Positions 1 to 13,249 are shown, counted from the stretch's first letter. The stretch: DNA of 64,000 bases from Nematostella vectensis (GCF_932526225.1 NC_064037.1:15624601-15688600); one strand, 5' to 3'. Translations and numbers: made by a program. The notes: generated from the letters alone by a model not told the origin.

Positions 1-605
1 TTAAATCCAGTGTCGTAATATCCAGGTCCCACTGTATAGTGCTTTTCTAGATCTATTTTACTGAAGTGTTCATAGAAGCATTTGTCCCACCTTTTAAAGT
101 TCAGTATTAGCTATTAAAGTGAGATAAATGCAAGTAGAAAATAACAAAGTATTCAAGACTTTTAAACAAAAGTATTTTTAAATGGATTACAGGCTATTCC
201 ACAAGGACAACTAAACTTTGACTTTACTGAGGGTTTCAGAACTTCCACACTCAACAAAGTCAATAAAATGCATACACAAAAAATGTCTACATTATCTTTC
301 TAAGCCACGATTACAAGCACACACTTTTCCCGGATACTTAACAGTAAAGAACTCTGTTTAGTACAAAATAAATGCTAAATTGCTTCCTTGATCAACACAT
401 GTCTGCAGAACAAATTCAAAGTGCCAAATTGTTGAACTGTTTGAATGCTTTCAATTACTTACATTCATAATCTACATAAACAATGACAAAGAAGTGCCTG
501 GTTGCCTATAAGGAATGTGCTTGTATTAATTTTTTATAATAATGTCATAGTTTGGCTTTATTATATCACATAAAATTTTATGATTGATATTATGTTCATC
601 TTCAG

Positions 606-3600
606 TGACCCTCCTCTGGAAGAAGATGATATCCCTGATGGAGAGTGGCTCTGCATTGAATGTCGCAATAAACAGAAGCAGGTGAAAGATTAGTTTGATT
701 TCATCCTTAAGAGTTTTTTTTTTTTTTTTGCTAGCTGCAAGCATCGAAATGAAAAGTTTTGTGGCCCAACTGAATTTCTATTGTTATATCAAGATTTCCA
801 CTTGATAAGGGTCCATCATATAAAGTATTCACTGTCTTTCTACATAATTTACTGAAAAGATAGATGTTTTGTGCACAGTAATTTTCACCCGCTGTCAGCT
901 TTTTGCCTTTTCAAGCTTTGTTTTAATGTTTGAAAAAGTTTTTTTTTTTAATTTTGAGGTGATTTTATTTTCCCCATGTTCATTTTATTGAAGGTGAAAA
1001 AACTCTAAATAAAAACATTGTTCCAGGACCAAAAAAATGGAAAAGAAGTGCCTGAAAAAGGCGGAGAGGAAAAAGAAAATGAAAAAGAAAAGGAAAATGA
1101 AAAGCGGACTGAAAAAGCCAAAGAGAAAGATGTCCAAGTGACTAAGCAAAATGAAAGTATAAACCCGGACTCACCATTCTCTACTTTGGTCAAAATGAGC
1201 ACTGGAAAGAACCCGTCAACATTCCAGCTGCCACCAGAGCTCAAGTGTACCACGGTATTTCCTGGTAAGTCCGGTTCCAGAGCTCAAGTGTACCACGGTA
1301 TTTCCTGGTAAGTCCGGTTCCAGGGCTCAAGTGTACCACAGTATTTCCTGGTAAGTCCGGTTCCAGGGCTCAAGTGTACCACAGTATTTCCTGGTAAGTC
1401 TGGTTCCAGGGCTCAATTGTACCACAGTATTTCCTGGTAAGTCCGGTTCCAGAGCTCAAGTGTACCACGGTATTTCCTGGTAAGTCCGGTTCCAGGGCTC
1501 AAGTGTACCACAGTATTTCCTGGTAAGTCAGGTTCCAGGGTTCAAGTGTACCACGGTATTTCCTGGTAAGTCCGGATCCAGGGCTCAAGTGTACCACTGT
1601 ATTTCCTGGTAAGTCCGGTTCCAGGGCTCAAGTGTACCACAGTATTTCCTGGTAAGTCCGGTTCCAGGGCTCAAGTGTACCACAGTATTTCCTGGTAAGT
1701 CCGGTTGCAGGGCTCAAGTGTACCACAGTATTTCCTGGTAAGTCCGGTTGCAGGGCTCAAGTGTACCACGGTATTTCCTGGTAAGTCCGGTTCCAGAGCT
1801 CAAGTGTACCACGGTATTTCCTGGTAAGTCCGGTTCCAGGGCTCAAGTGTACCACAGTATTTCCTGGTAAGTCTGGTTCCAGGGCTCAAGTGTACCACAG
1901 TATTTCCTGGTAAGTCCGGTTCCAGGGCTCAAGTGTACCACAGTATTTCCTGGTAAGTCCGGTTCCAGAGCTCAAGTGTACCACAATATTTTCTGGTAAG
2001 TCCGGTTCCAGGGTTCAAGTGTACCACAGTATTTCCTGGTAAGTCCGGTTCCAGGGTTCAAGTGTACCCCAGTATTTCCTTGTAAGTCCGGTTCCAGGGT
2101 TCAAGTGTACCCCAGTATTTCCTTGTAAGTCCGGTTCCAGGGCTCAAATGTACCACAGTATTTCCTGGTATGTCCGGTTCCAGAGCTCAAGTGTACCACA
2201 GTATTTCCTTGTAAGTCCGGTTCCAGGGTTCAAGTGTACCACGGTATTTCCTGGTAATTCCGTTTCCAGGGCTCAAGTGTACCACGGTATTTCCTGGTAA
2301 GTCAGGTTCCAGGGTTCAAGTGTACCACAGTATTTCCTTGTAAGTCCGGTTCCAGGGCTCAAATGTACCACAGTATTTCCTGGTAAGTCCGGTTCTAGAG
2401 CTCAAGTGTACCACAGTATTTCCTGGTAAGTCCGGTTCCAGAGCTCAAGTGTACCACAGTATTTCCTGGTAAGCCCGGTTCCAGGGCTCAAGTGTACCAC
2501 AGTATTTCCTGGTAAGTCCGGTTGCAGGGCTCAAGTGTACCACAGTATTTCCTGGTAAGTCCGGTTCCAGAGCTCAAGTGTACCACAGTATTTCCTGGTA
2601 AGTCCGGTTCCAGAGTTCAAGTGTACCACAGTATTTCCTGGTAAGTCCAGTTGCAGGGCTCAAGTGTACCACGGTATTACCTGGTAAGTCCGGTTCCAGG
2701 GTTCAAGTGTACCACAGTATTTCCTGGTAAGTCTGGTTCCAGGGCTCAAGTGTACCACGGTATTTCCTTGTAAGTCCGGTTCCAGGGCTCAAGTGTACCA
2801 CAGTATTTCCTGGTAAGTCTGGTACCAGTGCTCAAGTGTACCACGGTATTTCCTGGTAAGTCCGGTTCCAGGGCTCAAGTGTACCACGGTATTTCCTGGT
2901 AAGTCCGGTTCCAGAGCTCAAGTGTACCACGGTATTTCCTGGGAAGTCCGGTTCCAGGGTTCAAGTGTACCACAGTATTTCCTGGTAAGTCCGGTTCCAG
3001 GGTTCAAGTGTACCACAGTATTTCCTTGTAAGTCCGGTTCCAGGGCTCAAATGTACCACAGTATTTCCTGGTAAGTCCGATTCCAGAGCTCAAGTGTACC
3101 ACAGTATTTCCTGGTAAGTCCGGTTCCAGGGTTCAAGTGTACCACGGTATTCCCTGGTAAGTCCGGTTCCAGGGCTCAAGTGTACCACGGTATTTCCTGG
3201 TAAGTCCGGTTCCAGGGTTCAAGTGTACCACAGTATTTCCTTGTAAGTCCGGTTCCAGGGCTCAAATGTACCACAGTATTTCCTGGTAAGTCCGGTTCCA
3301 GAGCTCAAGTGTACCACAGTATTTCCTGGTAAGTCCGTTTCCAGAGCTCAAGTGTACCACAGTATTTCCTGGTAAGTCCGGTTCCAGGGTTCAATGTACC
3401 ACAGTATTTCCCGGTAAGTCTGGTTCCAGAGCTCAAGTGTACCACAGTATTTCCTGGTAAGTCATGTTCCAGGGCTCAAATGTACAACAATAATTTCCTG
3501 GTACGTCAGGTTCCAGTGTTTTGTGTTTCCAAATACTGTAAGTTGTCATTGGTTTACCCCCTTCAATGAAGTAAGAAATTCATTACATATTTAGCAGTAA

Positions 3601-6600
3601 ATGCTTGCTTTAGTCATTTAGGCACACATTCACATATTTGAGTCCTCAGAGGGTACACAAATCATATGTGGGTGCTTATTTATAACTCAGTGCTTATATT
3701 AGCTTCTATCTCATGTTTAAACCATGCCTGTAGTTATCTCTGCCTGTTTTGGTGTGTAAACCCTTATCAGGTATCACCCCTTCTACCTCCCCATCCACCT
3801 CTCCCTTGTTATGCTGTAGTAGGTCATTTCCTGCATGGAATGAATGAGACATTTATTCGTGTATATGTTTGCTATTAACAAGTCCATGATCTCTTCCTCT
3901 TCAGGTGACAGGAAAAGAAAAGGAAGCACTGAAGACAAAGGGTCTTCCTCAAAGAGTTCCAAATTGTAAGTGGACAAGCAAGATTAAGATATAGTATTTC
4001 TTTGTCTAGTAGTACTAATGTCTAGGTTGGAATCAAATTGATTAAGGATACCGTAGACCCAAGCAGTAATTACCCCTAATGTCCCAGCAAAATCGCTCAC
4101 GCTCGCGTCGGATTAAAGCAAATGCCAACAAACTATATATCAAGTTAAAGCTTAATGATTGTACTTTCCTCCTAAGATAATCATTTATTATACGCGCTTA
4201 ATTTTGAGTGCTTTTGCCTGGTCCAAAGTGCGAAATTGAACAATTTTAAACATGCAAATTATTTATACACACCAAAAGTGCGTAACCTCCCGGGTCTTTC
4301 GTCATGTACTAAACTGACAAACCGTGTCTACATTTGACGTCACACAGCCTTGTTGATTAATAATCAAGGGTCAAAGTTAGGTGTGGAATATTTGTGCCTG
4401 GTTACAACGCACTAATTAAGTCAGTAGCAAAAAAAGTGTACCTTTAATTCACATATTTAGATGTGAATTAAAGATAGTGAGATGGGGTGGAATTTGATTG
4501 CGAGATATCTGGGATTGAAGTTGTGTAAACATTAGAAGCAGCGTGACAGTAATGACAGACGAAGAGCAAATAGAGCCGCGTAAGGCAACCAATCACATTG
4601 CACGCTCTACACGCAGCGGGAAAACTCTAAGGCGCTCAAATGTCATAGCGCTAGTCGTGCAAATAAAGGAAGATGCCTAGACCGAAGCGAGCTTGCACCA
4701 AAGAAAAGAAGAGCGCGGAAAAATTACAAAGACCGTGAATGGAGACAACTCTACGTCTTGGGCTTTCTTCCTCGCTTAGCCTTCTTCGAAGTAAGCCAAG
4801 GATTCTTACTTAATCTTGGCGTAGTTTACAACTATGCAAAATTTAGAGTAAATGCTTATAAAGTTGATATAAATACGAATAAATATAGGATAAAACGTCA
4901 AAATGATATGACACGCTTGTATACTAATTTGAGGGAAAAGCCGGGGGGATGTTGATCGCGGGACTTTGAGCTTATTAAACAGGATTATGGGACGCTTTCG
5001 AGAATATTGACGCTTTCGAGAGTAACGCTACACTTGTTCGTATTCAGTTTTTCTTGAATATCTGGTGGAGTATTTAAGATTTTGGTGGTATTTTTTTGCT
5101 ATTTCTTTGTGCCTATTGTCATCAAATGACATAATGAAATATAGCGTTTTTGGGTTGAAGATGGAGAGACAGAAGTAAGGCATGTCATTGTTGTCATGTC
5201 AGTAACATTTTTTTAATATTTTCATTGGAACCCTGTTTTGTGAACACTTGTAGTGATAAAAGATTACATATTCAATTATTACATCTTCCATACATTTTCT
5301 ATAAATCATAACATTCTTAATAAAGACAGCTTGTTTTTGATTAACAACAAATGACTGTGGAAACTCTCGCTCATGTCCCCACATTCTCTTCATTTCCCAC
5401 ATGCTACCATTGTGCTATGTCGTATTGGAAAATTTGTTTTATATCTCCAAGGTAATTGTCCTCTGTTATTCCAGTAAACTTTGATTCTCATGTGCTGACT
5501 GATGTGTTTTTCAGGGCTGGGGAGGAAGATGGTTTTCCCCCAACTCGACTGTGCTTCACCTGTAGCAGGTACAAATACTTCTACCTCTATCATCACCATT
5601 AAATGGCCGCAGTACAGAGGAGGCCAGTGCTACCTACTCATTTAATGCTAATAAATTTAATCAAACAATATTGATGGCTAATTTTGAGCTAAAATGCAAA
5701 TAATTTTGACTAGGCAATTCATATGAACAATCGATGTATACCATGTTTGATCTGACATGAACATTAAGATCATAAACTGTAAAAAAAGGCCAAGAGCAAT
5801 GAGGTATACAGAAGTTTACACCTTTTGCTCTTGTCAATTTTATTACTTTTTATGTGTTTAAATATTATCAAAACAATTCTAAAACTACTGTAACTCCTCT
5901 GTTTTTTGTTTTTGTTTTTTTTTTTAAAGGACTGAATTGTTTGGCAAGCTGGTTCAGTGTGATTTCTGTCCGCTGGGATTTCATATGGACTGTATCAATC
6001 CTCCGCTGACCACACCCCCCTCTGGCATGTGGATGTGTCCAAACCATGCTGAGCATGCAGAGGTAATAAGATACAAAAAATATCAGAATCTCTTGTGGTT
6101 TTATAATTTCTTTGTGGCTGAATACTGTGAACCTAACAACAACCAATTGTGTTATGTGAAAAAATAAGTCTGCAGGTCTGAATTGTGTGACTATTTTGTT
6201 TTGTTGTTGTTTTGGATATTCAAAACTCTCATGGTTTTTAGAAATAGAAATCAAGCCAAGCTGTTTTTATTGATGGATGGTTTGTGATTCAGAGTTATTA
6301 AAGCAGATTTAATTCACCACTGGGATCTCATCCCATGCTAATCGAATCAACATTATTTCCCAGTTTATTTATTACTGCTGCAATTAGTAAAGGGTCATGG
6401 TATAACTGGACTTCTGATTGGTATTTTACAGCCAGGATTAAGGGATCCAAGATTTAGCAAGCGATGTCAAGCATACAATGACTTGAAAAACAATGTTTCT
6501 CAACACACTGTCAAACTGGATTTCTTGGATAGAGTTAAAAGGTCAGTACAACCCCAAACACTATTGAATTATATGTACCATGTTTGCATTTTCTCATTGG

Positions 6601-9600
6601 GCAGTTTTTTACAAAAGTACAAATAAGGGCTAACTGTCTTTTTCATAGGGCAAGAATTTGTTACAAAGTATATTTTATGCTTCTGCAAATATTAGGGTAG
6701 CAACTGAACTTAGCTCTAGGAAACATTCAAAAGGTATTCTATATGTGATGCATATTATTTTGTTCTTTGTGTACTACACTTGGTCAAGATTGACATGCAT
6801 GTTTGCATTTTTAGAGCAGCATGGTACTCTATGGTTGATTCCAAAGTCAAAGTCCTGTTTTAAGGCTTACAATCAACAGCTTTTACCACTTATCAGGGCT
6901 TCTGGAATTATGCGAAAGCACGTAATTTGGCATTCTCCGCGTAATCCGCAAATTTCTGCGTAATCCCGCGTAATTTGGCTAAAGTTTAAAAGACAAAAAA
7001 TTTAAGTGCACAGCTGATGTGTTCTTACCTCTATTTCTCGTAAAAAATGACAGATATTCTTGGTAAGAGTGCGATATTTCGAACTGAATTTCGAAAACAA
7101 ATAAAATGACTAGGCGTTTTTTGCTATGAAAACTCACCTAAGATATTTTGGCGTAAAAAATAAACCTTTTCAAGTTATTTCGTACTTTCCTTCAGTACAA
7201 AATATAGTTTGGGCGTAGCAATTGATATTCCGTGCAATTTAGCGCGTAATTCAGTAAAGAATCCCGCACAATTTCGATTTTTAAAGAAATATGTATTGCA
7301 AAATCCCATGTAATTGAGCGCATAATGATTGATTTTCCGCGTAATTTAACAAAGAATCCCGTGTAATTTTAAGGTTTTTTCCGCATAATTACGGAAAAAA
7401 ACTTATACGAGGATATGGCTAAGGATATCTGTATTAATATGTAAATGACTGACATCATTTGTTGTAGACTGAAGAAGCACCCATACTTCCGGAGAAAGCC
7501 CTATCTGCCAATAAAAAGACGCTCTTCCTTGGTATGTGATAAAAATTGGAGGCATGATTCACATGGGTCACCTCCCCAACAATTTGCATTGGTGGAAAAT
7601 AACAAACATGAAATTCTACTATAACTAGGGCAGATACTGTTACAGTTGTTTTAAACCCTGATTATGGCAGCCAAATATTATTTGTATGTTTGTTTGTTTG
7701 TTTGTTTATGTATTCATTTACACCTAAAGATTTTGACTTAGCCTTACTTTAACCCCCTCCCTGTTTTTCTACGAACATGATTCTAGAGGGCTGTCCCCTT
7801 AGTGTTTAACTGCCGTAACTATGTATGTTTGCCGTAACGTATGTTTTTAACTTGTTAGGTTCCTCAAAGCATCAAGGACCACTATTCAATGCCTCCACTC
7901 ACTCAACTGCCAGATCACATCAGAAGGATGCAGGAGCCTGTTCCTCTGTACTCCTTACCCTTAGCCACACCCACTAGTGAGGAACAGGAGGAGGTGAGTC
8001 CATCTTACTGAGAAATCCTAGGGATCTATTCACGCACCTTTACCCCTTATCCCTAGCCACACCCACTTGTGAGGAACAGGAGGAGGTGAGTCCATCTTAC
8101 TGAGAAATCCTAGGGATCTATTCATACCCCCATACCCCTACCCTTAGCTACACCCACTAGTGAGGAACAGGAGAAGGTGAGTCCATCTTACTGAGAAATC
8201 TCAGGGATCCTCTTATTCATACCCCCATACCCATACCCCTAGCCACACCCAGTTATGAGGAACAGAAGGAGGTGAGTCCATCTTACTAAGAAATCTTAAA
8301 GCCGCATTGTCACCAGTTTACTTCCGGTCGATCACGTAACAATCTCCTATGATTTTTAACGAAAAATGCGAAAAATATTTCCAAATATTGAAAGCATTGT
8401 GTTTATTGGAAGTTTCTTTGAGGATGTGATTGATGATTAAGAGCGGAAGGCCTGTTTAATATCTCGGATTCTAATAGATTCTTTTGTCTTTTGACGGTTG
8501 AGGTTTCCGTCGGACCTCCGGAAGTAAACTAGTGACAATGTGGCTTTAAGGATCTATTCATGCCCCTTTACCCCTTACCCCTAGCCACACCCACTTGTGA
8601 GGAACAAAAGGTGGTGTGTCCATCTTACACTAGTGTGGAACAAGAGGAGGTGAGCCCATCTTGATAAGAAATCTCAGGGATCTATTCATGCCCCTTTACC
8701 CCTTACCCCTAGCCACACCCAGTAGTGTGTAACAGGAGGAAGTAAGTCAATCTTTCTAAGAAAATCTAGGAATCTATTTGTGCACCCTTACCCCTAGTCA
8801 CACCCACGTGTGAGGATCAAGATTTGGAGTGTCCATCTTGCTGAGAAATCTTAGGGATCTACTGTATTCAATCTATTTGAGGGGACAATTATTGAAAATG
8901 TCTATGTCCTTCCATTATTGTTTGATCATTGTCATTTTTACAGTACATTACTGTGGATGGCTCCTATTTGCGTACTATCCATACAAAGATTGTTAGATTT
9001 TTGCATCTTCTTTCTTTTTTTTTCTTCTTCAGTGGCTGAAATGTGTGGTGAATCTCCAGTGCGGCATTGCCAAACACCTTTCTCAAGCTCCAAGCAACAA
9101 ACTCTTAGTGTCCAGTTGTGCCACAAACCTTTCGGAGACTAGCACGTCAGTGAAGGCAGACACTCCAAGTGTTGCCACCGTAGCTTCTATGGTCAATTCC
9201 CTTGCAACAGGCACCATATCCAGGGAAGCTCTGTACAATGGTGTCAAGAGTGACATGGCGACACCTGTACCTTCAACAAGTAGTGTTGCCAATGCTTGCA
9301 TCAGCAGAGTGGTTACGACGACGATAACAACATCCAGTGGTGGGAAGACAGTGACAAAGCCAGTCACTATACTTTATGCATCGCCGTCCAAGCTGCAAGC
9401 GTCAATAAATGGTCCCCTGAACTGTGCGAAGCCAATAGGTAGTACTGCTCTTTCTTCGCAAATCGCTGCCATGGCATCGGCTGGGTCCTTTACGAACTTT
9501 AATTCGGTTTCAATCAAGCGTGATCCTGGTGATACTGATACAAAACAAAACCCTACAGATGCTGTAAAATTCCTTAGTGACTTGGGCCACTTAAACAATC

Positions 9601-12600
9601 TCAAGGCAAAACCACCTGTTATTGGCACTTCGGTTATTCCTGGGACTTCGGTAGCTAGAACACTTTCTCAACAGTCAACATCAACTCTAAGCATGTTGCC
9701 TGGGGTGAGCAAAGTTGGTGCCAACACACCGACTAAACTTATTGTCCTTACGAGTAACAACAGTGGGAATATTATTAAGACTATTGGCCTTGCATCCAGC
9801 TCAGCTGGTCACATACCAGCAGGTATTGCCCTAGCTGGTACAGCAACTAATGTTGCCAGCTCCGTAAAAGTTACTTCAGCACCATTTACTGCAGGAACAC
9901 TAACAGTTGGTGCGAATACAAGTCCAGGAAGAGTGCAAGGGGGCGTTTCTACTCCAATAGCTACTGCAAATGCAATAAACAGCATTTGTGCTGCAACCGG
10001 AGTGGATGCATTCAATGGTGAGTTTGAAGATTACACTTACTAGAGAAACGACCAGGTTTATTTGTTTTTAGTATTTAAGGATAGTCTTTTTAAAGCAAAA
10101 CACTGTGTGTTTGGTGTCTTTATCCTCAATGCTTTCGTAATAAAGTCCAGAAAGTTGTGTAAAAAAATGTTCAAAGTGAGACAAATTGCTGAAGATGCTT
10201 TCTTAGCGGCTATGGAATCATCGATAAAATGTCCTTAAAAATGAAGTGTTGTTTCTGTACAGTAAGCTACATTTGTGTTTTAGAAACAGAACTGGGAAAA
10301 CTGGATTCAAGACTTATACAAGTACTAGCCTATCAAAGATTGCAACAACTACTAACACAGACAAAGGTAACACTATCTTATCCCGAATTACGCACCTCTG
10401 AATCAGTGGAGAGATCTCCAGGCTCTATTTTAATTTAGAGCATTTTAGAGCATTGTCTTTTCTGTCGTATTGTAGTACCCTTGTGTTAACCATACCAATT
10501 CTATGTCATAATATTTGTTGCCAGTTTACTATACAAATCGGCAAAGTTGATCTTCCTAATTTTTGTCTTTCTATTTCTTCAGCCAGTACCTCCAAGCCCT
10601 GTTTCTGCTCGTAAAATCACTTTTAACGGCCTAAAGGACGGCCTGGTATTACCACACAATTCAGGTATGCTTAATACAATCTCCTATGCATCATTCATTT
10701 TTCTGTGCTTAAATGTGTCTTAAAGTTTGAAGAAAGCCAATAAGCATGCAAACCTCACTGTATTGATTGAAACAAACTAGGAGGATTGCGTCATGTTCTA
10801 ATGAGCACTAATGAATTTCTTTGCCACGCTTGTGCATTAGTGAAATTAATGCCAATAAGATAGTACGTTTCTCGCATCCTTATTGGCCTACTTCACAAAA
10901 CTGTCAAGGTGGCCACGGTAGCGCGCGTCGTATCAGATAACACGTTTCTCGCATCCTTATTGGCTTACCCCACAAAACTGTCAAGGTGGCCACGGTAGCG
11001 CGCATCGTATCAGATAACACGTTTCTCGCATCCTTATTGGCCTACCCCACAAAACTGTCAAGGTGGCCACGGTAGCTCGCGTCCCATTGTAAATGAAATA
11101 CTTGAACACCTAGATGGAGTTTGATCATAGTATAAGGATAAGTTTAAATGTGATATTATCCATGATCCATATTCACTGCAAATGCATGCAAATAAATCAA
11201 GTCGATTGTTTCATCTTCATCTGCATGCATTAGCGTTAAATACGACTCATGGCCAATACGACGTCTGAACTTAGCTTAACTTTTATACAATTCTTTAAGT
11301 TCCGACAGGTCGGTCTATTGCAGTTCTTTGCCCTCTCACTGGGACAGGCCCATCAATGGCGATGGTCCACAAATGTCTCACTATAGGAAAAGGTACTGAC
11401 ATGCACCCATAACTCATTTCTAAAGTATTTGTCATGTAACAAGCGGGAAATGGGGATTGGCAAATGGTAGATCTACGGTCGGAGCTACCATTGGTTCTTA
11501 TTATATTTCAACCAAATGCAGGAGAAAATGATCAATTATGTGATAATCCATTAAAGACCATCAATGTATGACTTTGGCATCGCTGGAGTTTTTTTTATAA
11601 CTTTTATGTTTGCGAATAATTAGTAGCCATTAGCTCTTTTCGGGCTTGGAACTGCTATTCGCCATTTGCCGTTTGCACCGACAACGTTTTTTGAGAGTGT
11701 TTTTTTTTATCTAGAGCTATTCTATTAGCCATCAGCGTAATCAGAGTGATTAGCACAGCACAAACTAAAATGTCGGGTTTTTGTATTGTGATGTAAACGC
11801 AACAGATGATGAATATATGGGGAGAGCTGTAGGGTATGAAAGGATGGGGGAGTAGTATTTAGGTGTGATGAATATATGAATATAAACCATAGGGGTATCA
11901 GCACCCCACCCCCCCCTACAACGGCCGAAGGTTCACTTTCGGTTCTCGATAGACGTGCTATTTTTGTAGACAAAACTATAATACATAAGCTAGATCACTC
12001 TAGTATGTAGCCATATCTGACAATAAACTTCCCGTGGAGATACTGCAAAGGAATAAAAAAAAATCCTTTTTTGTTCTTTTTGGAGTGGTCAAATTTTCAT
12101 CAAATATCCCCCCCCCCCCCCCCCCCCCACGAAAAATTTTCGGATTCCACCCCCACCCACCCCCCCCCCCCCCCCCAAGAAAAACCCTGGGTACGGGCCT
12201 GGGTAAAGACTTTGGTCGTGTTCAATGCGAACCTAGAGAGGGCAAGTACTAATTGTATGTAGTGATTGCAAACCATATAATTTCACTGCGGTCTCCCGTT
12301 AATAATCAAACAACTGCTGATATATCTATTCAAACCATGCTAGCCATGTTAAGTTCGATGCGCACGTTGTGTTTTTCAGGTGTAGATTCAGATGTCTGTC
12401 TTCAGGACTACAGCCCGTGTAACTTCGTGTCCGAGAAGCACTGCTGTATTTTCTATGACGAGGTAATTGATCAATAATTATGTTTAAATAGCTACATTTC
12501 CCTTCACTCTGTGCTTGCGTCTATTCGCGCCCGAGTCTCTTCTAATAAGCCGAATGAGCAAAGCCGAAAGCGTTAAGCCGATTTGAGCCTCTCGTCGTGC

Positions 12601-13213
12601 CTTCGCTTTTTTCGTATCGCTTGAACTCCTGAAAAAATCCACATATTAAAATAATCCCAAACTTTTCTAAACTTTAGATGGGAAGAAGTCTTATCCATGC
12701 AGTATGATTGTGATTGTATATATTATTGATTTGTAATTAGTAATTATTCCTGTTTTGTTCTGATTTTCATAGTCTTCCAAGCAATACGAACTAATCAATT
12801 ACAGCGAGCATGGCACTTACGTAGATAACGTTCTCTACTCGTGCGACTTCTCGGACAAGCCTAACCGTCACGTGACCTCCTCCAAGGACCTCAACCCAAA
12901 TAAGGTCAGCAAATCGAAGCTTCTAGAAACAGCAGACGCCAAAAAAACCAACAAGGTCGTGCGGAGAACTCTGGGTTTCGGCGTCCAGGAGATTAACAAG
13001 GCGTGCAATTGTACCACGAGCAGTTCTAACTTGATTGGTAGCAGCGGTGCAGGCTGGGAAGGCACGGCACTATTGCATCATGGGAGCTACATCAAGGTTG
13101 GCTGTGTGCAGTTCGTGTTCAGTATTACGAACAATGCGTCCAAGTTACCGCCCATCGCTAAGAACCTCACTATCTCGACCAACACCGTTAGCCACCCTAC
13201 TCCGGTCAAGTGA
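606..13213 (+). CDS. PHF12: PHF12 (PHD finger protein 12), 5'-partial, 14 exons
   Basis: Exons read: 606-681, 1027-1264, 3905-3965, 5515-5568, 5930-6062, 6432-6541, 7468-7531, 7859-7993, 9033-10017, 10284-10366, 10583-10664, 11309-11392, 12380-12462, 12773-13213 (TGA). Every junction is AG/GT and all phases join, giving 875 residues; human PHF12 is about 1004. The first exon is the end of PHD1 (GEWLCIEC). Then come a Lys/Glu-rich stretch, the conserved [11 protein letters not shown] segment, PHD2 (LCFTCS, QCDFCP, HMDC, WMCPNH), a long Ser/Thr-rich low-complexity exon (9033-10017) and a C-terminal FHA-like region ([33 protein letters not shown]) closely matching vertebrate PHF12. In known animals PHF12 is a nuclear subunit of SIN3-HDAC/MRG15 corepressor complexes. 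The start codon and PHD1 front lie before base 1. Two tandem arrays begin directly at its splice donors at 1265 and 7994. Confidence 0.96.
1238..3523 (+). repeat. 43-nt minisatellite seeded on a PHF12 exon end, about 52 units
   Basis: Tandem 43-nt units start inside the 3' end of PHF12 exon 1027-1264 and run through the following intron. Each unit contains TTCCAG, then 27 nt copied from the exon end (beginning AGCTCAAG or GGCTCAAG and ending TTTCCTG), then GTAAGT. So each unit keeps a consensus 5' splice site and an AG in front of it. Units differ at a few positions (GGTAAGT or TGTAAGT; CTCAAG, TTCAAG or CTCAAA). The real 3' acceptor lies downstream at 3904. Confidence 0.97.
4442..4473. other. 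Perfect 13-bp hairpin in PHF12 intron
   Basis: CTTTAATTCACAT and its exact reverse complement are separated by a six-base loop. It sits in a roughly 1.5 kb intron (3966-5514) in which no coding exon is evident. The surrounding 4.1-5.1 kb sequence looks like a decayed insertion, but no clear ends could be set. Confidence 0.55.
6905..7397. mobile_element. Possible MITE rich in CGCGTAATT motifs
   Basis: The PHF12 intron 6542-7467 contains many degenerate copies of CGCGTAATTT and TCCGCGTAAT. The outer copies, GGAATTATGCGAAA near 6904 and TTCCGCATAATTACGG near 7380, are inverted relative to each other, as in a short non-autonomous DNA transposon. The remainder of the intron shows no exon. Confidence 0.4.
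7960..8860 (+). repeat. Tandem repeat of a PHF12 exon end and its splice donor, 7 extra copies
   Basis: The last ~30 nt of PHF12 exon 7859-7993 (CCACACCCACTAGTGAGGAA, then CAGGAGGAG) plus the donor GTGAGTCC recur with period ~90-100. Donor-like GT dinucleotides following the exon tail are at 8086, 8177, 8272, 8614 (weak), 8650 and 8742, with a degraded last copy near 8830. Several copies are preceded by a pyrimidine-rich CCCTTACCCCTAG that resembles an acceptor. One copy is interrupted by the MITE at 8300-8545. Confidence 0.9.
8300..8545. mobile_element. piggyBac-type MITE with TTAA target duplication
   Basis: Terminal inverted repeats of ~28 bp (AGCCGCATTGTCACCAG outward, AGTGACAATGTGGCT inward) are bounded by TTAA at 8296-8299 and 8546-8549. 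Removing the element and one TTAA restores the tandem-repeat reading AAATCTTAAGGATCT, which fits its sister copies. A related copy lies at 56713-56918 in the opposite orientation. TTAA target choice is typical of piggyBac elements. No coding capacity is seen. Confidence 0.85.
10861..11090 (+). repeat. Three 77-bp tandem copies in PHF12 intron
   Basis: Three nearly identical units share CGTTTCTCGCATCCTTATTG and AAACTGTCAAGGTGGCCAC, each ending in a CG-rich GTAGCGCGC or similar. They lie in the intron between exons 10583-10664 and 11309-11392. A 22-nt inverted match to the core lies just after the PHF12 stop codon (13250-13271). Confidence 0.85.
11892..12201 (-). mobile_element. MITE copy, same family as 40736-41083
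   Basis: Inserted in the PHF12 intron 11393-12379. It ends in CCTGGGTACGGGCCTG, the same terminus as the element at 40736-41083, and shares the inner segments (CGGCCGAAGGTTCACTTTCGG, TAGACGTGCT, GTGGAGATACTGCAAAG) in reverse orientation. The left terminus is missing or degraded. Two long C homopolymers (about 12108-12128 and 12157-12176) sit inside it. Confidence 0.75.
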
Positions 13214-13249
13214 ACTGTTCTGTGTAATGTTTTAGTGCGACGCAAGCTT

